From Terriglobia bacterium (lineage in GTDB: Bacteria > Acidobacteriota > Terriglobia > Bryobacterales > Bryobacteraceae): a stretch of 61,002 nt of DNA. The notes under the pieces were generated by a model that saw nothing but the letters and a program-made list of their open reading frames with translations, ran no database searches and was not told where the DNA came from. Each line of letters opens with the position of its first letter. Position 1 is the first letter of the stretch. Below, piece after piece: positions 25,809 to 34,295 of this stretch. The stretch is taken from positions 1 to 61,002 of the forward strand of contig JAIQFS010000032.1 in the NCBI GenBank assembly GCA_020073145.1, written 5' to 3'. A program made the translations under genes and the position numbers.

Positions 25809-27679
25809 CTCTAGCCGTGCTCGCCGTGCCGCTCGCGGCGCAGCCCGCCGGCGATTGGCCTACGTACAACCGCGATCTCGCGTCCACCCGTTTTTCGCCG
25901 CTGGCGCAGATCACGCCGGCCAACGTCGCCAGGCTGGCGCAGGCGTGGTCGTACCGGCTTCGGCCGGACGCCGACAGTCCGCCCGCCGCGGCTGTGAACC
26001 AGATCACGCGGATTGTGCTCGATGGCGTGCGGGTTCTGCCGGCCGGCAATCGCGTGGTGGCTCTCGAGGCCGATAGCGGTAAGGAAGTCTGGCGCTACGA
26101 CTTGAAGACGGGTGTCGCGTCGTCTCGCGGCGTGGCCTACTGGCCGGGCGACCGCAACAACCCCGCCCGCATCCTCTTTACTACCGGCCACAAGATGGTG
26201 GCGCTCAACGCGCGCACCGGCAAGCTCGACCCCGGCTTCGGAACCGAAGGCGAAATGACCATGGACGTGCCGTTCGCCGGCGTCCCGGCCGTCTACAAGG
26301 ACGTGATCGTGGTCGGGATGAACGTGTTTGGCCCGGGCGAGCCGAATCCGCATCCGCAGGATGAAGTCCCCGGCGGCCTGCCCGGCGATTCGCGCGCCTA
26401 TGACGCACGCACCGGCAAAAAGATCTGGGATTTTCACGCCGTGCCGCATCCCGGCGAGACCGGCCACGAACAATGGGATGGCGACAGTTGGAAGCGCGCC
26501 GGCAACAATATGTGGTCGTACTCCACCACGGTGGACGAGCAGCGCGGCATCGTCTATCTGCCCATGGGCGGCCCGGCCGCCAACTATTACGGTGGCGACC
26601 GCAAGGGCAACAACCTGTTCGCCAATTCCGTGGTTGCTGTCGACGCCGCCACCGGCAAGTTGAAATGGTATTTCCAGACCGTCCATCACGAGCTGTGGGA
26701 TTACGACCTGCCGCCCGACCCGGTGCTGCTCGACATTGTCAAAGACGGCAAAAAGATTCCGGCGCTGGCGCAGACCGGCAAATCTGGGTACATGTTCATT
26801 CTCGATCGCGTCACCGGGAAGCCGGTGTTCGGTGTGGAAGAGCGGCCGGTGCCGCAAGGCAATGTGCCCGGCGAGTGGTATTCGCCCACGCAGCCGTTTC
26901 CGCTGAAGCCGCCGCCACTGGCGCGGGTGAGCATCAGCAAGGCGGATATCGTGACCGCCGACGACACCACCGCCGATCACGCCAAGGCCTGCCAGGAGCT
27001 CTGGGTGAAGAACGGGTTTGAGGATTCCGGTCCGTTCACCCCGTGGACCTATCAGGGCGAAGGCACGCCGGCGCACGTCACCATCAGTTTCCCCGGGCCG
27101 ACCGGCGGCACCAACTGGGGCGGAGCGGCAGCCGATACGAAGCTCGGCTACGTGTTCGTGAATTCGCAGGACGCCCCCGGCACCGGGTGGATGCGCAAGA
27201 ACCCGAAGTATCCGCAGCCCGGCGAGTTGCCGTACGACAAGGCGCCCGGCTTCTTCAGCTTCAGCGCTCCGGCCAAAGACGCGAACGGCAACATGATCGG
27301 CAATCTGCCGTGCTTCAAACCGCCATGGGAGCGGCTGTTCGCGGTGAACGCGAACACGGGCGAGATCGCGTGGCAAGTACCGCTGGGCGTCACCGAAGGC
27401 CTCCCGCCGGGCAAACAAAATACGGGCCGCTCCGGCGCCTTCGCCGGCCCCATCGCCACCGCAGGAGGGCTGGTCTTCATCGGCGCGACCAACGACAACC
27501 GCTTCCGGGCCTTCGATTCGAAAACCGGCAAGGAGTTGTGGGCCGCGAAACTCGACTACACCGCCACGGCGGTTCCCATCACCTACCGCGGCAAGAACGG
27601 CAAACAGTACGTGGCCGTCGTCGCTGCCGGCGGCGGACGCGGCAACGGGCAGGCAGTGGTCGTGTTCGCGCTGCCGTAA
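25781..27679 (+). CDS. PQQ-dependent dehydrogenase (quinoprotein glucose/alcohol type)
   Basis: 632 residues, signal peptide MLSRCRSILSLAVLAVPLAAQ, and GAAGAGG about 8 nt upstream. The opening GDWPTYNRDLASTRFSPLAQ and ITPANVARLAQAW is that of the family. Propeller repeats such as VVALEADSGKEVWRYDLKTG and ELWDYDLPPDPVL (predicted active-site aspartate) follow. The later GNLPCFKPPWERLFAVNANT and GEIAWQVPLGV segment is typical of membrane-associated or soluble quinoprotein glucose-type dehydrogenases. No cytochrome domain is fused. It ends VVFALP, like its upstream neighbour. Confidence 0.87.
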   Translation: MLSRCRSILSLAVLAVPLAAQPAGDWPTYNRDLASTRFSPLAQITPANVARLAQAWSYRLRPDADSPPAAAVNQITRIVLDGVRVLPAGNRVVALEADSGKEVWRYDLKTGVASSRGVAYWPGDRNNPARILFTTGHKMVALNARTGKLDPGFGTEGEMTMDVPFAGVPAVYKDVIVVGMNVFGPGEPNPHPQDEVPGGLPGDSRAYDARTGKKIWDFHAVPHPGETGHEQWDGDSWKRAGNNMWSYSTTVDEQRGIVYLPMGGPAANYYGGDRKGNNLFANSVVAVDAATGKLKWYFQTVHHELWDYDLPPDPVLLDIVKDGKKIPALAQTGKSGYMFILDRVTGKPVFGVEERPVPQGNVPGEWYSPTQPFPLKPPPLARVSISKADIVTADDTTADHAKACQELWVKNGFEDSGPFTPWTYQGEGTPAHVTISFPGPTGGTNWGGAAADTKLGYVFVNSQDAPGTGWMRKNPKYPQPGELPYDKAPGFFSFSAPAKDANGNMIGNLPCFKPPWERLFAVNANTGEIAWQVPLGVTEGLPPGKQNTGRSGAFAGPIATAGGLVFIGATNDNRFRAFDSKTGKELWAAKLDYTATAVPITYRGKNGKQYVAVVAAGGGRGNGQAVVVFALP

Positions 27680-27722
27680 CTCTCGTCCCGCGGAAGGCCT
27701 CCGTTGTGCTACCTTTGTCGCG

Positions 27723-27998
27723 ATGAAGGTGGCATTTATTCGGTGGAAGGACGCCGTCACGGAAGAAGCCTCGGGCGCTGCTCCTCACCCTACGCAGGCG
27801 AAACTCGTGGAGCTTCAGGAAATCGGATTTCTTCTGGATGAGAACGAAGAGGCCGTGGTAATCGGCATGGAGCTCAACGACGACACCGAAGTGGCCCCAG
27901 GCCGTTGGCGTCTCCACATCCCGCGCGTGAGCATTCAGGAAATGCGCGTGGTCGAGATGGAAAAGGCCTTCCCCAAACGCCGCCGGAAGACCAAGTAA
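27723..27998 (+). CDS. Small cytoplasmic protein, function unknown
   Basis: 91 residues: MKVAFIRWKDAVTEEASG at the start, IGFLLDENEEAVVIGMELND in the middle and a Lys/Arg-rich end (FPKRRRKTK). The WKDA…GFLL…VVIGME…IPR pattern matches short uncharacterised bacterial and phage proteins, but I know no function. There is no ribosome site. TACCTT lies 7 nt before the ATG. It lies 43 bp downstream of the second dehydrogenase and converges with the aldo/keto reductase. Confidence 0.6.
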   Translation: MKVAFIRWKDAVTEEASGAAPHPTQAKLVELQEIGFLLDENEEAVVIGMELNDDTEVAPGRWRLHIPRVSIQEMRVVEMEKAFPKRRRKTK

Positions 27999-28004
27999 CG
28001 CTTC

Positions 28005-28991
28005 TCAGATTCCCACCGCTTTCATATGCGCTTCCGGATAGCGCGTTCCGGCCGTGATTCCGCGCGGCGCCAAGCGATCGAGACGCTGCAAATCGGCGGC
28101 CGTGAGCGCCACCTCCAGCGCGCCCAGATTCTGGTCGAGATAGGCGCGTCTTTTGGTGCCCGGAATCGGCGCCAGGTCTTCGCCCTGCGCCAGCACCCAC
28201 GCCAGCGCCAGCTGCGCCGGAGTGCAGCCCTTCTCTTTCGCGATCTTCTCGATGCCCTCGACCAGACGCAGATTCTTCTGGAAATTCTCGTCCTGAAACC
28301 GTGGGTTGAACCGCCGGAAATCCTTGTCCCCGAGATCGGCGGGCTTTTGAAAGCGTCCCGTCAAAAAGCCCCGGCCGAGCGGGCTATACGGCACAAAACC
28401 GATGCCGAGTTCGCGGCAGGTAGCGAGAATGCCGTCTTCTGGATCGCGCGTCCACAACGAATACTCCGTCTGCAGAGCCGCGATGGGATGCGTGGTGTGG
28501 GCGCGGCGAATCGTCTGTTCCCCCGCCTCCGAGAGCCCCAGATACCGAACCTTGCCCTGTTCGATGAGCCGCGCCATGGCGCCCACGGTTTCTTCGATCG
28601 GCACTTTGGGGTCTACCCGGTGTTGGTAGTACAAGTCGATCGTCGAAATCCGCAGCCGCCGCAGACTAGCCTCGCACGCCTGCTGCACGTATTCCGGCCG
28701 GCCGTTCACGCCCTGAAAGGACCCATCGCTGCCGCGCACGTTGCCAAACTTGGTGGCCAGGATCACCTCATGCCGGCGGGAGGCCATGGCGCGGCCCACC
28801 AACTCCTCATTGCGGCCTACCCCGTACATATCCGCCGTGTCCAGGAAGGTGACGCCGCGGTCGAGGGCGTGATGAATGGTCCCGATCGATTCGGCGTCAT
28901 CGGTCTCGCCATAGAACTCCGACATCCCCATGCAGCCGAGTCCTAATCCGGATACGACCAGCGAACTCTTTCCCAGCCGGCGATAGTGCAT
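28005..28991 (-). CDS. Aldo/keto reductase (AKR13-like)
   Basis: 328 residues. The start at 28991 has GAGAGGA 8 nt upstream. The fold signature is complete: [12 protein letters not shown], catalytic Asp51-Tyr56 in [15 protein letters not shown], Lys81 in VILATKFGN, and the histidine in DLYYQHRVD, then NADPH-binding [17 protein letters not shown] near the C-terminus. These enzymes reduce aldehydes and ketones with NADPH. The family is well covered by the E. coli YajO/YdbC-type proteins. Substrate unknown. Confidence 0.92.
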   Translation of the reverse strand: MHYRRLGKSSLVVSGLGLGCMGMSEFYGETDDAESIGTIHHALDRGVTFLDTADMYGVGRNEELVGRAMASRRHEVILATKFGNVRGSDGSFQGVNGRPEYVQQACEASLRRLRISTIDLYYQHRVDPKVPIEETVGAMARLIEQGKVRYLGLSEAGEQTIRRAHTTHPIAALQTEYSLWTRDPEDGILATCRELGIGFVPYSPLGRGFLTGRFQKPADLGDKDFRRFNPRFQDENFQKNLRLVEGIEKIAKEKGCTPAQLALAWVLAQGEDLAPIPGTKRRAYLDQNLGALEVALTAADLQRLDRLAPRGITAGTRYPEAHMKAVGI

Positions 28992-29087
28992 TGTCTGATC
29001 CTCTCTCAGCAGTGTCCTAAACTTTGCCGGAGCCAACTTCGCGCCGGCGCAGGCCGGAAGGCATCCGCCACCGTTGCGGCCACGATC

Positions 29088-29558
29088 TCAGTTCAGATGC
29101 GCGGCTAAGACGCGGGCCTCGGGGTCGGCCTGTTTTTCAGGCAACCCAATCACCCCAGCGATCCAGGTGTCCTTGGGGAACACAAAGATGGGGCGGCCGG
29201 CGTCGGTTCCGAAATAACCGCCGAAACTGGGAATCAGATGCGCGCCCTTGAGATCCCCTTCCAGATGGGCCAGCGCGATGGCCGCGTCGGTGGCGGTCGG
29301 AAACTGCGCCACGAACAGATCGTATTCCGCTCCGCCCTTCTTGAAATGCGCCATCGTGCCGCCGGGCAGGAAGACCTTGTCCAGCAGGTGGTTCTCCACC
29401 ACCCTGGTCTCCACCTGGCCGTCCAACGGAAAGCGGCGCGTTTCATCGCGGGGCTTGATCGGTTCGACGTTCTTGGTCTCCGGGGCGGCCGGCTTGGGCT
29501 CCGATCCGCACGACGCCAATAGCAGCGCCGCGGCGCACAGCGGCAGAACCCGACTCAT
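29088..29558 (-). CDS. Exported lipoprotein, function unknown
   Basis: 156 residues from the ATG at 29558. The signal peptide MSRVLPLCAAALLLASCGS has a lipobox (LASC, Cys17), so the protein should be lipidated. The mature region contains RRFPLDGQVETRVVENHLLD and a C-terminal FPKDTWIAGVIGLPEKQADP. The start overlaps the stop of the upstream esterase gene by 4 bp (ATGA), so the two are translationally coupled. No family recognised. The coupling suggests a partner for the esterase. Confidence 0.7.
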   Translation of the reverse strand: MSRVLPLCAAALLLASCGSEPKPAAPETKNVEPIKPRDETRRFPLDGQVETRVVENHLLDKVFLPGGTMAHFKKGGAEYDLFVAQFPTATDAAIALAHLEGDLKGAHLIPSFGGYFGTDAGRPIFVFPKDTWIAGVIGLPEKQADPEARVLAAHLN

Positions 29559-30514
29559 GCCCCAACCCCGGCGCCGGTAGCCAGCGCACTCCGCAGCGCC
29601 GCCGCTGCATCGGCCATTGCTTCCCGCCCCGAATCGATCACCGCGCCCATCTGGAAGAAGACGTGGATGGCGCCGGCATAGCGCTTCATCTGAACCGGTA
29701 CGCCCGCTTCCTGCAAGCGGCGCGCATACGCCTCGCCCTGATCGCGCAGCGGATCGCACTCAGCCGTGATCACGAACGCCGGCGGCAAACCAGCCAGGCT
29801 CTTCGCGTTGATCGGCGAGGCGTACGGCTGACGGGCTTGCTCGGGCGACAGCGTGTAATGCTCCCAGAAGTAGCGCATCACCGCGCGCGACAGCAGGTTG
29901 CCCTCGTTTTCCTCGACCGACGGCCGATTGTCTTCGGAATCGACCACCGGGTACACCAGCAGTTGAAACGCCAGCGACGGCCCGCCCTTGTCACGCGCCA
30001 TCAGGCAGGCGACGGCGGCCAGGTTGCCTCCGGCGCTATCGCCACCCACGGCGATGCGGCTGCCATCGGCATCGAACTCGTCCGCGTGCGCCGCCACGTA
30101 CGCCGCCACGGCGTAGGCGTCCTCGGCCGCGGCTGGGAATTTGTGCTCCGGGGCCAGCCGGTACTCCACATTCACCACGATGCAGCCCACGGCGTTCGCC
30201 AACGCGCGGCAGACGCGGTCCACGGTATCGATATTGCCGAAGACCCAGCCGCCGCCATGGAAGTAGACGAACACCGGCAGCTTCTTGCCGGCCGCGGACC
30301 AGTAGACGCGAATCGGAATAGGCTCGGCCGGCCCGGGGATGGTCCGGTTCTGCACGCGCGCCACCGGCTGCTCCGGCCCGGCCAACTCGGCCATGGCCGC
30401 CGCGTTCTGCGCCCGGCTGGCTCGGATCTCGGCGGGGCTCGATTCTTCCATGGGCTTGCCGCCTTGCGCCGCCAACGCGTCTAGAATGGCCTTCGATTGT
30501 GGATGGAGAGGCAT
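29555..30514 (-). CDS. HSL-type esterase/lipase (alpha/beta hydrolase)
   Basis: 319 residues with the hormone-sensitive-lipase family marks: HGGGW at 86-90, nucleophile Ser160 in GGDSAGGN, the acid in ITAECDPLRDQGEAYARRL and the histidine in GAIHVFF. The oxyanion hole is formed by the HGGG loop. Such enzymes hydrolyse short-chain esters. There is no signal peptide, so it is cytoplasmic. It overlaps the lipoprotein gene by 4 bp. No ribosome site is seen; TACTAT lies 9 nt before the ATG. Confidence 0.9.
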   Translation of the reverse strand: MPLHPQSKAILDALAAQGGKPMEESSPAEIRASRAQNAAAMAELAGPEQPVARVQNRTIPGPAEPIPIRVYWSAAGKKLPVFVYFHGGGWVFGNIDTVDRVCRALANAVGCIVVNVEYRLAPEHKFPAAAEDAYAVAAYVAAHADEFDADGSRIAVGGDSAGGNLAAVACLMARDKGGPSLAFQLLVYPVVDSEDNRPSVEENEGNLLSRAVMRYFWEHYTLSPEQARQPYASPINAKSLAGLPPAFVITAECDPLRDQGEAYARRLQEAGVPVQMKRYAGAIHVFFQMGAVIDSGREAMADAAAALRSALATGAGVGA

Positions 30515-30523
30515 GCAGCCATC

Positions 30524-30529
30524 ATAGTA
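30524..30529 (-). promoter_or_regulatory. -10-like hexamer, candidate leaderless promoter of the esterase-lipoprotein pair
   Basis: TACTAT on the minus strand lies 9 nt before the ATG at 30514 in the 19-bp gap after the metalloprotease gene's end. No Shine-Dalgarno sequence precedes the start. Confidence 0.3.
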
Positions 30530-30533
30530 CCGA

Positions 30534-31088
30534 TCACCGGTAGATCGCGATCAGGCGCTGCCGGTCAGCCTCCGACATGCCGGCGTGTTTCGCAATGTCG
30601 GCGCGCTTGGACAGTTGCCGCCGGTAGCGCCCGAAATATTCGGGAATGTCGCCGCCGTACGAAAAGCTGTACATGATGTCGGCAAACGCGGCGGTGTGCT
30701 GCAAGCCCAGGGCATGTCCCGTCTCGTGCAGACAGGTGAGGTAGACGATGGCGTCGCGCAAAAGGGCGTCATCGCGGGCGCCGGTTTCCGGCAGCACATA
30801 GACCTCCGCGCCGCGCACTCCGTCGACCTGGATGGGCCGCGCCTCGCCGTATAGCCCCTCGTTGCCATTGGCCCAATACACGCGGATGTGTGCTTTCTTT
30901 TCGTCGTCCACCTTTTGCAGTGTCAACTCGCCGGCGGACGCGGCCTGCCAGGCTTCGAGCGCCCACTCCGCCAGTTGCGGATCGCCGCTGTGGCATCCGC
31001 TCTCCGGATGCACGCACGGCTGCACCCAGTAACGCAGGGAGGCCGCCTGAACCGCGCCACACAGCAGCAGACAGGCGATCAGCCTCAT
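30534..31088 (-). CDS. Exported matrixin-like zinc metalloprotease
   Basis: 184 residues with a signal peptide (MRLIACLLLCGAVQAAS). The metzincin motif HETGHALGLQH at 121-131 supplies three zinc-binding histidines and the catalytic Glu122, and the ADIMYSF segment gives the Met-turn (Met139). This is the minimal catalytic domain of M10A/astacin-like peptidases, without a propeptide or haemopexin domain. It overlaps the yceH-like gene by 4 bp (ATGA at 31085-31088) and has its own GGAAGAGG site. Substrate unknown. Confidence 0.82.
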   Translation of the reverse strand: MRLIACLLLCGAVQAASLRYWVQPCVHPESGCHSGDPQLAEWALEAWQAASAGELTLQKVDDEKKAHIRVYWANGNEGLYGEARPIQVDGVRGAEVYVLPETGARDDALLRDAIVYLTCLHETGHALGLQHTAAFADIMYSFSYGGDIPEYFGRYRRQLSKRADIAKHAGMSEADRQRLIAIYR

Positions 31089-31711
31089 TCGAACCTCTTC
31101 CGGAATTCGTCGAATTCCCGGCGCAAATCGGCCAAGCCTTGTTCGAGCGCAGCCAGGCGATCGGGCGCCACAGGCCCGCGCGCGGCCGCGGCCGGTGCCG
31201 CCGCTTCCTCCACCCCATCGACATCTCCCGACAGCAGATGCGCGTGGCGCGGCTCGCGCGAGCCCGCCTGCCGCGGCAGTTGCTTGACCATGCCCTGCTC
31301 CGCCAGATGGTGCAGCGTGCTCTCGATGCTTTCCAGGTCGTCGAAGGCGTAGAGGCGCTCGGTGCGCCCGCGCAGTTCGCCCGCGGTCTGCGGACCGCGC
31401 AGCATCAACACGCACAGCAGAGCCGCCTCGCGCCGTCCCAGGTTCAGCGATTCGGTGAACCGCTGCCCGTGCTTGGGCACGCGGCTGTCGCCGCCGGTGA
31501 TGCGCACCGCGAGGCCTTTGGCGCGCAGCCCTTCAAGCGCGCGCTCCACCGTGTCCTCATCGTAAGACACTACCGGTTCCCGGTTGGATTTCTGGTTGCA
31601 CGCGTTCACCAGCGCGTTCAGCGAGAGCGGGTAGTATTCGGGGGTAGTGACTTCTTTTTCCATCAGCGCCCCCAGCACCCGTGTCTCGGAGGCGTCCAGA
31701 ATCCATTCCAT
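31085..31711 (-). CDS. DUF480/YceH family protein
   Basis: 208 residues. The family core is unmistakable: LDASETRVLGALMEKEVTTP, EYYPLSLNALVNACNQKSNR, EPVVSYDEDTVERALEGL and LMLRGPQTAGELRGRTERLY. These are two winged-helix domains (about 1-75 and 90-160), followed by an Ala-rich linker and a short coiled coil (LAALEQGLADLRREFDEFRK). The YceH structure suggests DNA binding, but its role is not established. The ATG at 31711 fits the family start, but GGAGG directly abuts it. An alternative ATG at 31780 has AGGA at good spacing. Confidence 0.88.
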   Translation of the reverse strand: MEWILDASETRVLGALMEKEVTTPEYYPLSLNALVNACNQKSNREPVVSYDEDTVERALEGLRAKGLAVRITGGDSRVPKHGQRFTESLNLGRREAALLCVLMLRGPQTAGELRGRTERLYAFDDLESIESTLHHLAEQGMVKQLPRQAGSREPRHAHLLSGDVDGVEEAAAPAAAARGPVAPDRLAALEQGLADLRREFDEFRKRFE

Positions 31712-31831
31712 CCTCCCAGTGTACGTTCCCGGGTGAGGCGACGCCTCCAACGGGCCCACTGGCGCGCACAGGTCGGTCATGATCTTGTCCTAAGGAACGC
31801 CCGCTATGGGACACTGACAGGGAAGCCCGAA

Positions 31832-33064
31832 ATGGAGAATTCCGACCCTCGCGCGGCGTTCCGCTATTCCAGTTTTCGTTACTATCTCGGCTTCCGCGTG
31901 CTGTCGGTGCTCTCTTCGGAGATGCTGGCGGTGGCCGTCGCCTGGCAGGTCTATGAACTGACGAAGCAGCCGCTCGACCTCGGACTGGTCGGCCTGGCCC
32001 AGTTTCTTCCGGCGTTCCTGCTGTTTCCCGTCGCCGGGCACGCTGCCGACCGCGTCTCCCGCCGCAGCATCCTGCTGGCGTGCATGGGCGCCTATGGAGT
32101 GGCTTCGCTGCTGCTGCTCCTCTTCGCCGTCCGCGGCATTACCCAGGTCTATCCGATATATCTGGTGCTGGTGCTGAACGGGGCGGCCCGCGCCTTCAGC
32201 CACCCCGCCTCGGCTGCGCTGCTGCCAGCCTTGGTGCCGGAAGAACACTTTCCTAATTCGGTGGCCTGGAGTTCCTCCACATTTCGCACCGCCACCATCC
32301 TGGGCCCGGTCGTGGGCGGCCTGCTCTACGGATTCACCAACAGCCCGGTCTGGGTTTACGCGTTCTCGGCGGTGGCCTATCTCGCCTCCCTGTTCCTGAT
32401 TGGGGGAATTCGTGTGAAGGCGGTGTCGCGCCCGCGCACCGCCGGCGCCGCCACCATGGCCATGGAAGGGTTCCGGTATCTGTGGACCAACCGGCTCATT
32501 CTCGGCGCGATCTCGCTGGACTTGTTCGCCGTGCTGCTGGGTGGGGCCACGGCGCTGCTGCCGGTCTACGCCAGTGACATTCTGAAGGTGGGGGCCACCG
32601 GCTTGGGAATCCTGCGCAGCGCGCCCGGTGTGGGCGCCGTCCTGACAGCCGTCGCCATGGCGCATCGCCCCTTGGGCCGCCGCGAGGGCGAAATCATGCT
32701 CTGGTGCGTGTTTGGTTTCGGAGTATTTACGGTGGTGTTCGGACTCTCCCACAATATGGCGGTATCGCTGGTGGCGCTGGCGCTGACCGGCGCTACCGAC
32801 ATGGTCAGCGTGGTGGTGCGCTCCACGATGGTGCAACTGGGCACGCCGGATCATATGCGTGGCCGAGTGAGCGCGGTGAATACGGTGTTTATCGGGGCGT
32901 CCAACGAGATGGGACAGTTCGAATCGGGGATCACGGCGCAGTGGTTCGGAACCGTGCCCGCCGTAATCCTGGGTGGCCTGGGCACCATCGTGGTCGTAGC
33001 CGCGTGGGCCAGACTGTTCCCCGAACTACGGCGGGCCAAAGAACCGGCGGCCGTCACTCGCTAG
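31832..33064 (+). CDS. Major facilitator superfamily exporter (EntS-like)
   Basis: 410 residues with about 12 membrane helices. The order SVLSSEMLAVAVAWQVYELT, GLVGLAQFLPAFLLFPVAGHAADRVSRR and YGVASLLLLLFAVRG matches the MFS_3/EntS branch (enterobactin- and multidrug-type exporters), including the GxxADRxxRR loop between helices 2 and 3. AGGGAAG lies 6 nt before the ATG. The substrate cannot be read from the sequence and no siderophore genes are nearby. The last 11 bp overlap the convergent gene. Confidence 0.85.
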   Translation: MENSDPRAAFRYSSFRYYLGFRVLSVLSSEMLAVAVAWQVYELTKQPLDLGLVGLAQFLPAFLLFPVAGHAADRVSRRSILLACMGAYGVASLLLLLFAVRGITQVYPIYLVLVLNGAARAFSHPASAALLPALVPEEHFPNSVAWSSSTFRTATILGPVVGGLLYGFTNSPVWVYAFSAVAYLASLFLIGGIRVKAVSRPRTAGAATMAMEGFRYLWTNRLILGAISLDLFAVLLGGATALLPVYASDILKVGATGLGILRSAPGVGAVLTAVAMAHRPLGRREGEIMLWCVFGFGVFTVVFGLSHNMAVSLVALALTGATDMVSVVVRSTMVQLGTPDHMRGRVSAVNTVFIGASNEMGQFESGITAQWFGTVPAVILGGLGTIVVVAAWARLFPELRRAKEPAAVTR

Positions 33065-34019
33065 CCGCTGCAAGGACGGCCGGTGCAGCCGTTTCCGCGA
33101 AAGCTGCCTCCTTCCCGTTGGCGTCTTTGGGCAGCAGCAGGTAGCCGGCAACCGCGCCCTTGCTCACGTTGGTGATCACCAACTCGCGCTTCTGTCCGTC
33201 CGGATAGCCGTAGAACACCACCGGCTGCTGCGCGGCCTGATCGTGCAGCCAGATGGTCCGGCGGTCCGGCAGCACCCACATCCAGCCGCTCACCCGCCGG
33301 AACGAAACGTCGGTGCCCGAGATCTCGAGCGAAATTCCCGGCGCGAGTTCCTCGCTCTTCCCTTTGCCGACTTCGAAGTCAACCCGGCGCACCGCCAGTT
33401 TGTCGTTGATGGTGTCGACGTCGCGCCGGTCGCGGTCTTCGGTGGCCTGCAGGCTTGCCAACTTCTGCTCCGCCGATGCCCCGTTTTCCGCGATCTGCTG
33501 GCGCACTTCGTTCAGCGCCGCTGCTTGTTGGGCCGCCTCCTGCCGGGTCCGCGCCAGGTCTTCCTGCAGTTGCGCGATCTGCGTCTGATCGGCGTCGCGC
33601 GACAGCTCCAGGCGCGCAAGCTTGGCGCTAGCTTCCTGGGTATCCGTCTGCTCCTGCTTTTGCGCGCGATCGAATAGTTCTTCCGCGGATCGATTGGCCT
33701 GCTTGCGGGCGGTCTCGATACGTGAGCGCATCTCGCGGCGGAACGCGGCAATCTGGTCCCGCAATTGATCCTGGTTATTCGACCATTCGGTCAGCTTCGA
33801 CTTCTGCTGATCCAGGCGGCCGCCGAGCGCGTCCACGGACTTGTGGACGCTCTCCCACTGCGCCCGGGACGGGTCGTGATCTTTCAGTTTGGGATAGGCG
33901 AACCATAGGGAGCCTGCGATGCCGAATACCACCAGGCCGCAGACCACGCCGAGCAATCCGGGACGCCGTGGTGAATTCATACCGAACGGGGATTCGTGTT
34001 GGGAAGGTTGGTCGAACAT
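33054..34019 (-). CDS. Single-pass coiled-coil membrane protein, similar in layout to the gene at 6720
   Basis: 321 residues, GGAGG 10 nt upstream. One membrane helix (LLGVVCGLVVFGIAGSLWF, about 21-40) is followed by a long charged coiled coil (about 50-210: KSKLTEWSNNQDQLRDQIAA, ARLELSRDADQTQIAQLQED). The C-terminal domain (VRRVDFEVGKGKSEELAPGI, VSFRRVSGWMWVLPDRRTIW, RELVITNVSKGAVAGYLLLP) aligns with the equivalent part of the 6720-7652 protein, so the two are paralogues. Function unknown. The C-terminal domain should be periplasmic. Confidence 0.8.
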   Translation of the reverse strand: MFDQPSQHESPFGMNSPRRPGLLGVVCGLVVFGIAGSLWFAYPKLKDHDPSRAQWESVHKSVDALGGRLDQQKSKLTEWSNNQDQLRDQIAAFRREMRSRIETARKQANRSAEELFDRAQKQEQTDTQEASAKLARLELSRDADQTQIAQLQEDLARTRQEAAQQAAALNEVRQQIAENGASAEQKLASLQATEDRDRRDVDTINDKLAVRRVDFEVGKGKSEELAPGISLEISGTDVSFRRVSGWMWVLPDRRTIWLHDQAAQQPVVFYGYPDGQKRELVITNVSKGAVAGYLLLPKDANGKEAAFAETAAPAVLAAASE

Positions 34020-34221
34020 GGGGTGAATGCCTCCGCTCAGGGAATGGCAATCCGCCTGCCGAGCTGTAATCGCGCTGCGATATTCTTGCGTAAGTGGTCT
34101 GGTCTTCTACCATCGGCGGGCCGGGAACGGGCTGTGCGAACATCCGAAACACCGTGGCAGAATGCCCACGCAGGCGTGTTTCCGCGGGCGAATGGACACG
34201 ACCGGCGCCGCCGAAGGCAGA

Positions 34222-34260
34222 CTGAAATCGCTACCCGGTTGTCGGCTCGTCTGATTTCAG
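34222..34260. other. Perfect 8-bp inverted repeat in a 276-bp gap
   Basis: CTGAAATC (34222-34229) and GATTTCAG (34253-34260) flank a 23-nt spacer, just downstream of the AsmA-like gene's end at 34296. There is no T-run on either strand, so it may be a regulator site or a weak terminator. Nothing else is recognised in 34020-34295. Confidence 0.25.
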
Positions 34261-34295
34261 ACCCGCCGGCCCCGGACAGGGGCTTCGCACACCCG

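Noticed and set aside
25811-27760. A 649-codon minus-strand frame opposite the second PQQ dehydrogenase
   Set aside because: Antisense to a gene with strong family motifs; no domain visible in the antisense translation.
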